A stretch of 64,000 nucleotides of DNA from Gp6-AA40 sp036802945 (GTDB lineage Bacteria; Acidobacteriota; Vicinamibacteria; Vicinamibacterales; UBA2999), in contig DAIRVG010000003.1 in NCBI GenBank assembly GCA_036802945.1, forward strand, positions 77,263 through 141,262. The letters run 5' to 3'. This document shows, piece by piece, positions 1-7,581 of the stretch (its first letter is position 1; each line of letters begins with the position of its first letter). Made by a program: the position numbers and the translations under genes. The notes under the pieces were generated by a model. That model worked only from the letters and a program-made list of their open reading frames with translations, searched no databases and was not told the origin of the DNA.

Positions 1-431
1 CTCTGCTTCTTTCAGGTCTTGCATTGGCAGGCGCCAACCGGAGATCGACGGCGCGCGCGGAAGACGACGACGGAATTCTCACGGCCGAAGAGGTAGCAGC
101 CCTCGATCTAAGCGGAGTCGAATGGGCGGTTCTCTCCGCCTGCGACACAGGGCTAGGAGAGATTCGCGCCGGTGAGGGAGTGTTCGGCCTCCGGCGGTCG
201 TTTCAGGTCGCCGGCGTTCGAACGGTAGTTATGAGTTTGTGGGGGGTGGAGGACCAAGCCACTCGAATCTGGATGGAGGGACTCTACAGGGCGCGCCTTG
301 TCGACGGGCTTGGCACAGCTGAGTCCGTTCGTGAAGCGAGTATGAGCTTCATTCGCGAGCGGCGCGCCAAGGGACAGAGCACCCACCCCTTCTACTGGGC
401 AGGTTTCGTAGCCGCGGGCGACTGGCGTTAA
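1..431 (+). CDS. CHAT-domain protein, C-terminal fragment
   Basis: The frame is open from base 3, so the gene begins before the window and only about the last 143 residues are present. The sequence carries CHAT (caspase HetF-associated with TPR) landmarks: a LLLSGLALAGA segment, then SACDTGLG with the expected catalytic cysteine, then GEGVFGLRRSF and VVMSLWGVED, ending with HPFYWAGFV. CHAT proteins are caspase-like proteases or scaffolds, usually behind TPR repeats, which would lie upstream here. The catalytic histidine is expected upstream and cannot be checked. The next genes encode an ECF sigma factor and a Ser/Thr kinase, a signalling context in which CHAT proteins are common. The family call is confident; the substrate is unknown. 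Confidence 0.85.
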   Translation, partial: LLLSGLALAGANRRSTARAEDDDGILTAEEVAALDLSGVEWAVLSACDTGLGEIRAGEGVFGLRRSFQVAGVRTVVMSLWGVEDQATRIWMEGLYRARLVDGLGTAESVREASMSFIRERRAKGQSTHPFYWAGFVAAGDWR

Positions 432-724
432 CCGCGCTCTCCTCGTGATGTCGCAGTGGGCGTGGCAACACTACTGCCGAACGGGACCCGGCTTCGGGGT
501 CGTCTGCGGCTAAACATGTCGTCCAGGTCGGCCCGTTCAAAGCGAAACATCTTTCCGGCTCACGCTGACCCCATGCACTCAAATAGCGCCGTGAGCAGAC
601 GTTCCGAACAGGCCGCCCGCCTCGGCGGGTGTTAGAAGCGCCGGCGCCCGACGTTATAGATAGCGCCTCCGGACTTCACGCCGGCGGCTACCGACTGCCT
701 CACTCACAGGAAGGGACTTCAAGT
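432..724. other. Intergenic region without a supported gene
   Basis: No reading frame here has a recognisable product. A short perfect hairpin with arms CCCGCC and GGCGGG lies at 616-629 but has no T-tract, so it is not a convincing intrinsic terminator. A weak AGGAAGG Shine-Dalgarno at about 710-716 precedes the ATG at 725. Confidence 0.5.
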
Positions 725-1224
725 ATGATCGGTACCGCAACCCTATCATTCGGGGCAGGTTCTCTTATGGCCGACCCTCCGGCGTCCGGCTCGTCTGCTC
801 CACACAAGACTGGCGGCTCAGCCAGCGCGGCCGCATCGGTGGACCTGCTCGCCCGGGCGCGGACTGGGGACACCGAGGCCTTGAACGCCCTTTGTGCTCG
901 CTATCTCCCCCGTCTTCAGAAGTGGGCGCATGGCCGGCTGCCATCCTGGGCCCGCGGCGCGCTCGACACCCACGACCTGGTTCAGGACACGCTCGCGCAC
1001 GTGGTGCAGCGTCTCGGTTCCTTCGAGCCGCGCCACGATGGCGCATTTCAGGCGTACCTTCGTCAGGCGCTGCTCAATCGTGTCCGCGATCAATTGCGAT
1101 GGGCGCAGCGCAGGCCGACTGACGTCCTCGAGTCCAACCGCCCTGACCTCGGTCCCTCTCCGATTGAAGAGGCAATTGGCAGCGAAGCGCTCGAACGATA
1201 CGAGGCGGCACTGCAGCGCCTGAG
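725..1224 (+). CDS. ECF-type RNA polymerase sigma factor, truncated by assembly gap
   Basis: Starting at ATG 725, preceded by an AGGAAGG-like ribosome binding site, about 166 residues are readable before the gap. They match region 2 of an ECF sigma factor: LLARARTGDTEALNALCARY, then DTHDLVQDTLAHVVQRL, then FQAYLRQALLNRVRDQLRW, which give core-polymerase and -10 recognition. The spacer SPIEEAIGSEALERYEAALQRL leads toward region 4, which is lost in the gap. A longer frame from GTG 629 is open but has no better ribosome binding site. The kinase beyond the gap is in frame only if the gap really is 100 bp, so I treat it as a separate gene. Confidence 0.8.
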
Positions 1225-1324
1225 NNNNNNNNNNNNNNNNNNNNNNNNNNNNNNNNNNNNNNNNNNNNNNNNNNNNNNNNNNNNNNNNNNNNNNNNNNNN
1301 NNNNNNNNNNNNNNNNNNNNNNNN
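1225..1324. other. Assembly gap (100 N)
   Basis: Exactly 100 unknown bases, the usual placeholder for a gap of unknown size. It hides region 4 of the sigma factor and the start of the kinase. Reading-frame continuity across it means nothing. Confidence 0.97.
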
Positions 1325-3016
1325 GGCGTCGTCGACGATCTCCGCTTGATTGAGGCCATCGCGCAGTTTCACCGCGACAGCGCGCCGCAATCACCGCCGG
1401 TCGCGTCAAGCGAGCGGTGGGGTCATTTCCTGCTCCTCGAACCAATCGGGGCCGGCTCCTTCGCAACGGTCTATCGCGCGCGCGACACGAAGCTCGATTG
1501 CGAAGTCGCCGTGAAGCTCCTCCGCCCACCGTCTGGCGTACTGCTGGACGAGGCGAAGGTGCTTGGAGAAGCGCGGCGGCTCGCCCGCGTTCGTCACCCG
1601 AACGTCGTCTCCGTGTATGGCGCCGACTACATCGACGGCCAGGTCGGCATCTGGATGGAATTCGTGAAAGGCCGTACGCTCGCCGATGGGCTCAAGTCGC
1701 AGGGTCCGCTCGGCGCGCCCGAGACCGCGCTGATTGGTCTGGATGTATGCCGCGCCCTTGCGGCCGTCCATCGCGCGGGTCTGTTGCACGGAGACCTCAA
1801 GGCGCAGAACGTGATGCGCGAGCAGGGCGGCCGGACGGTCTTGATGGATTTCGGGACCGGGAAGGACCTCGTCTCGACCAACGAGACAACGACGGTCGTC
1901 TACGTCAACGACTTTGCCGGGACGCCTCTCTACCTTCCGCCAGAGGTGTTCGCGGGCGTATCGCGCAGCAAGGCCACGGACATCTACAGCCTCGGCGTGC
2001 TGTTGTATCACCTCGTGACCGGCGCGTTTCCAGTCGACGGCAAGACGTCCGATGACGTTCGCGAGGCTCATGCTCGTGGCGATCGACACCATCTCCGCGA
2101 TGTTCGTCCGGACCTGTCGGATGCCTTCGTCGCGATCGTGGAGCAGGCGTTGGCTATCGACCCCATGCACCGCTTCCGAACGATCGGCGCGTTCGAACAG
2201 GAGCTGGCGCGGTTCATCGGGACGCCTTCACAGCTCATCGACGATGACCCTCGTCGCGATCGCGATTGGAGTCGGCGCAGCCCCTTCGTGGTCGCTTCTG
2301 CGGTGGCGGGAGTCGTCCTGGCCGCGCTACTGGTGATCTGGACGGTCAATCGCACGAGCGCGCCGTCGACACCCAACGTCAGCGCGCTGACTCCTGCAGC
2401 AGTACAGCCCGATGCGGCAGCCGTCGCGCCGGCCGCGTCGGCAGATGGTGAGTACACCGTCGACGCGTCGCTTTACCGGGCAACCGGCAACACCGAGGTG
2501 CCGTTGCCGGCCGGCGGGCGGGTCGCGCCCGGCGATCGTCTTGCGCTCCACGTGCAGACCTCGCGGCCGACCTACGTGTACGTTGTTGACGAAGACGATC
2601 AAGGCGAGTCGTACTTGCTCTTCCCACTCCCGAATCAACAACCGGCCAACCCGCTGCCCGCCGGAAGGTCGGTCCGGCTGCCTGGTGGCAGCAGCAAACA
2701 GCCGTTGTACTGGCAGGTGACGAGCGCCGGCGGGCGGGAACATTTCCTGATTTTCGTAACGCCCGAGCCTCTCGGCGCGTTCGACCGCATGTTCGCATCG
2801 CTCGCTCGCCCGGTGCTCAACGCGCCGGTGCTCAGCGCGCGGATGCCGACCGAAGCCGTAGGGATCCTGCGCGGGATCGGCGGAATCACTGCCGCAACCG
2901 CCGTTCCAGGACGCGGGCTGCTCGCCGAACAGTTCACGACCCCCTTGCGTGGCGGCAGCGAAGTGGCTCGTGGCCTGTGGGTGCGGCAGATCACTCTCGA
3001 GAATCCAGGGCAGTAG
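1325..3016 (+). CDS. Membrane Ser/Thr protein kinase with C-terminal DUF4384 domain, 5' end in gap
   Basis: The readable 563 residues contain a kinase domain with glycine loop GAGSFATVYRARD, lysine motif CEVAVKLL, catalytic loop HGDLKAQN, DFG in LMDFGTGK, the YLPPE segment and DIYSLGVLLYHLVTG. The catalytic loop has HGD rather than HRD, so it is a non-RD kinase, but the aspartate, lysine and asparagine needed for catalysis are present. A single membrane helix (about 2283-2345) follows, then an Ala/Pro-rich linker and a domain resembling DUF4384 (GDRLALHVQTSRPTYVYVV, SYLLFPLP). The expected topology is a cytoplasmic kinase with an external sensory tail. The sigma factor just upstream suggests a paired signalling unit. 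Confidence 0.85.
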   Translation, partial: GVVDDLRLIEAIAQFHRDSAPQSPPVASSERWGHFLLLEPIGAGSFATVYRARDTKLDCEVAVKLLRPPSGVLLDEAKVLGEARRLARVRHPNVVSVYGADYIDGQVGIWMEFVKGRTLADGLKSQGPLGAPETALIGLDVCRALAAVHRAGLLHGDLKAQNVMREQGGRTVLMDFGTGKDLVSTNETTTVVYVNDFAGTPLYLPPEVFAGVSRSKATDIYSLGVLLYHLVTGAFPVDGKTSDDVREAHARGDRHHLRDVRPDLSDAFVAIVEQALAIDPMHRFRTIGAFEQELARFIGTPSQLIDDDPRRDRDWSRRSPFVVASAVAGVVLAALLVIWTVNRTSAPSTPNVSALTPAAVQPDAAAVAPAASADGEYTVDASLYRATGNTEVPLPAGGRVAPGDRLALHVQTSRPTYVYVVDEDDQGESYLLFPLPNQQPANPLPAGRSVRLPGGSSKQPLYWQVTSAGGREHFLIFVTPEPLGAFDRMFASLARPVLNAPVLSARMPTEAVGILRGIGGITAATAVPGRGLLAEQFTTPLRGGSEVARGLWVRQITLENPGQ

Positions 3017-3030
3017 GGAAGTCGGGGCCG

Positions 3031-3130
3031 NNNNNNNNNNNNNNNNNNNNNNNNNNNNNNNNNNNNNNNNNNNNNNNNNNNNNNNNNNNNNNNNNNNNNN
3101 NNNNNNNNNNNNNNNNNNNNNNNNNNNNNN
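3031..3130. other. Assembly gap (100 N)
   Basis: A placeholder gap 14 bases after the kinase stop codon. It removes the 3' end of the convergent metalloprotease gene. Confidence 0.97.
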
Positions 3131-3696
3131 AGCCGCGCCTGTCGCTCATCGAAGGTGCCAACCCATCCTGGTCTGAGATCCAGCCCCGGGCGCATGATGC
3201 CGCTTGAAGAGTGACTGTTCACAGGCAGCATCAAATGTCCCAGTTCGTGCGCGATCACGTCGCCGAGAGTCGAGGCGAGGTTGGGACGAGATATCGCCCC
3301 CAAGGCCACGATGCGGTCGTAGAAGACGTAGGCGCGGTGGGCCGCCGCGGCGGCCTCTCCCACTACCGTGTCAACAACGCCTTTCTTGGCCGCTTTGCCC
3401 GGCACGACACCGCCCGAGACGAGGACGACGGTATACGGCGCGATTACCATGTCACGGTTGGCGGTCTGGCCGTCTATCCATTCCAGCCGGACCGCAATTC
3501 CGCCAAACACTTCCGCCGCGCGCCCTTCTGCCACGCGCACGATATCCGCGGGAACGTTCGCCATGTTGTCGACGCGAACAAGCACGGAGACTCGTTCGGG
3601 GTCTTGCGACTCTCGTGCGGAGGCGCGGCTCTGAGCCGTGAAGGCCATGAGAACGATCAAGCCTGCCGTAAGCGCTCTTTGATGTAGGTTTTCCAC
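3131..3696 (-). CDS. Secreted zinc metalloprotease-like protein, C-terminus lost in gap
   Basis: About 188 residues are readable from a GTG start at 3696. The first 28 residues look like a signal peptide (hydrophobic LTAGLIVLMAFTAQ followed by SRASA). The body contains the zinc motif HELGHLML within LGDVIAHELGHLMLPVNSHS, so two histidines and the catalytic glutamate are present; SSSGIMRP just after resembles the Met-turn region of metzincin-type proteases. I do not recognise a named family. The gene converges on the kinase with no obvious operon partner. It would act outside the cytoplasm. Confidence 0.7.
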
Positions 3697-3806
3697 GCGC
3701 CAGCCCTCCTCGAATGGAGAGGCGGAAAGCGCGGGTGGAAACTGGCAGGGTGCTCAAAAGCGCGTAGAATCGAGGTATTTCAGACAACCCAGCTGACGTC
3801 ACGACG

Positions 3807-4352
3807 TTGCTGCTGGCCTGGCGCGGCGGCGACGAAGCCGCACTCGGGCAACTCGTTCCGCTCGTTCATGACGAGCTGCGCCGAATCGCCGCACGATGCA
3901 TGCGAGGCGAAGCGGCCGGCCAGAGTCTCCAGGCAACGGCTCTCGTGAGCGAGGCGTACGTTCGGCTTGTCGACGTGCGTCGCATGAATTGGACGAACCG
4001 GATCCACTTTCTCGCGATGGCCGCACGAATCATGCGGCGCATTCTCGTCGACGGCGCGCGCGCGAGGCACTCACAGAAGCGCGGCGGCGCAATCGCCAAG
4101 GTGACCCTTGACGAGGAGTGCGTGGCGATCGACGCACCCGACCAATCGCTGCTGGCGCTGAGCGACGCGCTCGACCGCCTGTCCGCCGTGGACGGGCGCA
4201 AAGGTCAGGTGGTGGAGCTGCGATTCTTTGGTGGGCTCACCGTGGAAGAAACCGCAGCTGCGTTGAATGTTTCCGCGGACACGGTGATGCGGGACTGGAA
4301 GCTCGCCAAGGCGTGGCTGCGCAGGGAGCTCGCGTCCGGCGACGCGCGATAG
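3807..4352 (+). CDS. ECF sigma factor, acidobacterial/planctomycete ECF type (TIGR02999-like)
   Basis: A 181-residue protein from TTG 3807. Region 2 is LLLAWRGGDEAALGQLVPLVHDELRR and SLQATALVSEAYVRLVD; region 4 is RKGQVVELRFFGGLTVEETAAALNVS with an HTH ending RDWKLAKAWLRREL. This matches the sigma70_ECF family that is expanded in Acidobacteria and Planctomycetes. The start is uncertain. The frame is open back to 3768, and residues SDNPADVTT just before the TTG match the usual family N-terminus, but the only upstream initiator is ATT at 3777. No anti-sigma gene is adjacent. The next gene converges from the other strand. Confidence 0.85.
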   Translation: MLLAWRGGDEAALGQLVPLVHDELRRIAARCMRGEAAGQSLQATALVSEAYVRLVDVRRMNWTNRIHFLAMAARIMRRILVDGARARHSQKRGGAIAKVTLDEECVAIDAPDQSLLALSDALDRLSAVDGRKGQVVELRFFGGLTVEETAAALNVSADTVMRDWKLAKAWLRRELASGDAR

Positions 4353-4403
4353 ATCGCGCGCAGCCGTCAAGGTCCGCGCCGCGTTCAGAACATCCGCGCG
4401 CGC

Positions 4404-5495
4404 CTAATTTGTGGCGCTGGACGTCGGCCTTGGCCGCAGGTCAGGACCGCCCGGATCGAGCGACGCCGTATACGCGGCAATGTTGATCATGTCGTCGATC
4501 GTCAGGTTCGAGACGACGGGCTGCATCAGCGCGACGGTCGCACCGGCGCGGGTGCCGTGCTGCATGTCATAAAGCTGCCGCACCACGTACACGGGGTGTA
4601 GCCCGACCAGTCCCGGCACCTGTACCCCGACTCCCGACACGTTCGCCAGACCTTTGAGATCCTGGCCGTGGCACGTTCCGCACGCCATCGTCTTGCCGGC
4701 GACGACCTTGCCCCCGATGCTCCTTGCGCCGCCGGTTTTCACAAGATCTTCACCTTTCTTCACGCTTCCGGGGGGCACGTACGCCACGAACCCGGCGCCC
4801 GCACGCGTGTCACGACCCTCGGACCGCTCGCGGGTCTCCGCGAACTCGATGATGCGGCGGCCGAGCGGTTCCGTGGCGCCGCCCGGTTTCATGAAACGCA
4901 TCAGGCCTGGCAGGATCGTCTGCGGGACCGTCGCCGACTCAACGATACGGACCCACCGCCGGCGCGGCAGCGCCGCGAAATAGTCGATCGCCGCCTTCAC
5001 CTCGGCATCGGTCCACTGCTTTGCGAGCATGATCATGTTCCGCGAGCGCAAGGGCACGGAGCTCCTACGGTTGCCGTTCCGGAACTCCACGATCTGCTCG
5101 AACATGTAGTCCTTCGGCAATCCTGCGATGAAGCTCGACTCCGGATGGCCCGTGCCGATAGGCAGGTGGCATAGTCCGCAGGCGCGTGCCTCGGGCGGCT
5201 TGCCTTTGAGCACCGGGGCGGGCGGTGCGGGGTGATCTTCGGGATGCCAGTCGGGCGGATTGAAGTTGTCGTCGATCTGCGCGAGGGTATACGTCCTGTT
5301 GCTGTTCGGCATCCGGATTGGAGTTCCGTCGTCCTTGCGGATGAAAGCCTGGTCCGCGGGGTTGGGAAGCGGATACGCCCATGCTGGTAATTGGGTGACG
5401 GGTTTCGGCGGAACGGCCGGCGCGCCTTGCGCGGCAATGCCTGCGGCAAAGAGCGGCGCCGCGGCAAGGACGAGGACAGCAATCAGTCGTGGCAT
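4404..5495 (-). CDS. Secreted diheme c-type cytochrome
   Basis: A 363-residue protein with a signal peptide (MPRLIAVLVLAAAPLFAAG, cleavage likely after IAA). It has two CxxCH heme-attachment motifs, CGLCH at residues 106-110 and CGTCH at 272-276, in the layout of tandem class I cytochrome c domains, with candidate axial methionines such as NMIMLAKQW and ALMQPVV. It would carry electrons in the periplasm. No oxidase or dehydrogenase gene is adjacent, so the partner is unknown. The ATG at 5495 is directly followed by the signal peptide. The start and family are confident; the physiological role is not known. Confidence 0.88.
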   Translation of the reverse strand: MPRLIAVLVLAAAPLFAAGIAAQGAPAVPPKPVTQLPAWAYPLPNPADQAFIRKDDGTPIRMPNSNRTYTLAQIDDNFNPPDWHPEDHPAPPAPVLKGKPPEARACGLCHLPIGTGHPESSFIAGLPKDYMFEQIVEFRNGNRRSSVPLRSRNMIMLAKQWTDAEVKAAIDYFAALPRRRWVRIVESATVPQTILPGLMRFMKPGGATEPLGRRIIEFAETRERSEGRDTRAGAGFVAYVPPGSVKKGEDLVKTGGARSIGGKVVAGKTMACGTCHGQDLKGLANVSGVGVQVPGLVGLHPVYVVRQLYDMQHGTRAGATVALMQPVVSNLTIDDMINIAAYTASLDPGGPDLRPRPTSSATN

Positions 5496-5808
5496 TGCGA
5501 GATTCTAGCCGCGCCGCGCTCGATTGCAAATTCCGTCTCGCTGGGCGCCTGCTCGCACACGGCCAACCGCACAAGTCGACCGGTCCTTTAAAATCTCGGA
5601 TTCGTGAGCGATGTGTCTCATTACGGCTACCCAAACGACCTCCGTTGCGTAGTGTGGATCCCTCTGAAGATTGCTTCTAACCACTGAGCCGTCGCAATTT
5701 AGCCGGCAGCGGGCTTCTGACGGATCAGCTCTTGCGCACCTAAGAGGCAACCGGCAGGGACACGTTCCCTGACGGCCCCGTTTTCCTTGGCGCGATGAGG
5801 AGGGCGAG
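5496..5808. other. Intergenic region with one small hairpin
   Basis: These 313 bases contain no supported gene or RNA. The only structure seen is a perfect stem CAGGGA / TCCCTG with loop CACGT at 5755-5771, downstream of the amidase gene. It lacks a T-run on either strand, so terminator function is doubtful. Confidence 0.5.
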
Positions 5809-7581
5809 CTATTGCGAGGCGAACGTTTGCGCGGCCACCTTGAGCGACTTCTGGTAGCGCATGACTCCGTTGAGCAGTGCCGCCGCGATCTGCTGGCGAT
5901 AGGCGCTGCTGCGAAGCAGCGCCGCCTCCTGACGGTTCGTGAGGAACGACACCTCGGCGAGGATGCTGGGCATGGTGGCGCCGATGAGCACCATGAACGG
6001 CGCCTGCTTTACGCCGAGGTCCTTCGCGCCCTTGTTGGATCGCTTCAGCCGGTCCATCATCGAGGACTGGACGAGCGACGCGAAGTCGCGCGACTCGTCG
6101 ATCTTGTTGTTAAGCGCGATCGCCTTCACGATGTCGGGAAGCTGCCGCATCGTGCGTGCTGACGCGGCATTCTCCCGCGCCGCGACCACCTCGGCGGCCG
6201 GGTTCGGCGCGAAGTTCAGGAAGTAGGTCTCGATTCCGCGGACGCGATCGTCTTCGCTCGCGTTCGCGTGAATCGAGAGGAACAAGTCGGCCTCCTCACG
6301 GTTGGCGAGGGCGGTCCGCTCCTCGAGCGGGACGTAAACATTCGATCGCCGCGTCATGACGACTTCAACGCCAGGCTGGTTCAGCAGCAGCTTCTCCAAT
6401 CGCATCGCCACGTCCAGTACGAGCTCGGCCTCGCTCAGCCCGTTGTTCATGGCGCCAGGGTCATGGCCGCCATGACCGGGATCGATGACGACGCGCGCAA
6501 CGCCCAGACCCAGCTGCCGTGAGAGCGAGAAACCGCCGCTGGCATTGGGTTGGGGCGGGGCCGATGGTTCGGGCCGCATCGGTTTTGCCAGCTGCGCCAG
6601 CTGCATCGGTGACGCTTCGCGTGCGAAATCGATGACAATCCGGTACGGGCTATAGAGAGCGTACGTCGTATGCGGAGGGGTGCCCGTCAAATCGAGCACG
6701 ACGCGCGTGCGCGTTCCAACTTGCCGCCCGACGCGAATCTGCCTCACGACATCGTCTGGAAACGTCTGAGTGGCATCCCTCAACGCCTCGACAGGACGCG
6801 CGTTCTGCAAATCGATGAAGACGCGTGGCGGACCATCAATCTGTTCGTCGTGATACGCGGCCTCGCCTTCGAGCTCGATCGTAATGCGAAGCGCGCCGGC
6901 AAGGACTTCCCGGCGGATGGCCGTCAGCATCACCGTCGGTTGTGTCGGCGCGGTCGCGACGGTGGGTGCCGGATTTGGCGCGGTCGCAACCATGCGTGTC
7001 GGATTTGGCGCGGTCGCAACCGGGCGTGTCGGACTCGGCGCGATCGCAACGGCGGGGGTCGTCGTTGCCGTTGATGCAGGAGTTGCAGCCGGCGTCACCG
7101 TCGGCTGTTGTTCACCGGCCGGCTTCGCGGCACTCAATCGATCGCTTTGCGCAGCGACCTGTTTCACCAGGCTGCTGCCAGGGTAGCGCGCCGTGAGCGC
7201 TTTCAACATCCGCAGCGCGGTCAAGCGGTCGGCGGCCTGTCCAAACTCCCAGAATGCATCGGCGGCCAGTGTCGCGCCCTGCCAGAGTGCGTTGTCGCTA
7301 AAGGGGCTGCGCGGAAACAACTTTGCCATGTCGTCATATGCGCCGACCAGCGTACGCGCGCGCTCCAGCAGCGGCGTTGCTGCGGACCCTGCTTTCCGCG
7401 TGTCGATTTCGTGGCGCAGTGCCGTCTCGCGGGACTGGGCCTCCTTGAACAGGTTTTCCGCGTTGGATTGGGCGGAGACTGTTGCCGTGGCCGCGAGTGC
7501 CAGGCAGACCGCAGCCATCGTCACGAGGACCTCAAAGGTCCGCGCCGCAATGCCAAAGGTCCGTCTAGCGCAGCTGCGCAT
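5809..7581 (-). CDS. N-acetylmuramoyl-L-alanine amidase with AMIN domain (AmiC-like)
   Basis: This enzyme cleaves the amide bond between N-acetylmuramic acid and L-alanine in peptidoglycan during daughter-cell separation. From the N-terminus it has a signal peptide (RTFEVLVTMAAVCLALAATATVSA), a helical TPR-like segment (ELFKEAQ-type repeats to about residue 150), an Ala/Pro linker of four 10-residue repeats, an AMIN domain (ITIELEGEAAYHDE onward) and an Amidase_3 domain. Catalytic landmarks are VVIDPGHGGHDPGA, SEAELVLD, SIHANA and the terminal glutamate in ILAEVSFLTN. An alternative start at ATG 7518 removes 21 residues including the positively charged region; the longer start overlaps ftsK by 17 bp. 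The ftsK-amidase pairing suggests a joint role in division. Confidence 0.92.
   Translation of the reverse strand: MRSCARRTFGIAARTFEVLVTMAAVCLALAATATVSAQSNAENLFKEAQSRETALRHEIDTRKAGSAATPLLERARTLVGAYDDMAKLFPRSPFSDNALWQGATLAADAFWEFGQAADRLTALRMLKALTARYPGSSLVKQVAAQSDRLSAAKPAGEQQPTVTPAATPASTATTTPAVAIAPSPTRPVATAPNPTRMVATAPNPAPTVATAPTQPTVMLTAIRREVLAGALRITIELEGEAAYHDEQIDGPPRVFIDLQNARPVEALRDATQTFPDDVVRQIRVGRQVGTRTRVVLDLTGTPPHTTYALYSPYRIVIDFAREASPMQLAQLAKPMRPEPSAPPQPNASGGFSLSRQLGLGVARVVIDPGHGGHDPGAMNNGLSEAELVLDVAMRLEKLLLNQPGVEVVMTRRSNVYVPLEERTALANREEADLFLSIHANASEDDRVRGIETYFLNFAPNPAAEVVAARENAASARTMRQLPDIVKAIALNNKIDESRDFASLVQSSMMDRLKRSNKGAKDLGVKQAPFMVLIGATMPSILAEVSFLTNRQEAALLRSSAYRQQIAAALLNGVMRYQKSLKVAAQTFASQ
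6931..7050. repeat. Four in-frame 30-bp tandem repeats in the amidase linker
   Basis: Four imperfect 30-bp units in register encode the decapeptide theme VATAPNPTRM. The unit length is a multiple of three, so copy-number change would lengthen or shorten the linker between the N-terminal segment and the AMIN domain without a frameshift. Confidence 0.85.

Noticed and set aside
500..660. attC-like integron recombination site (GGCTAAAC ... GTTAG)
   Set aside because: Consensus RYYYAAC and GTTRRRY ends are not met, no matching inner arms were found, and no integrase or cassette array is present.
5496..5808. tRNA or small RNA gene
   Set aside because: No cloverleaf, TTCGA-type T-loop or acceptor stem pairing was found; only one 6-bp hairpin.
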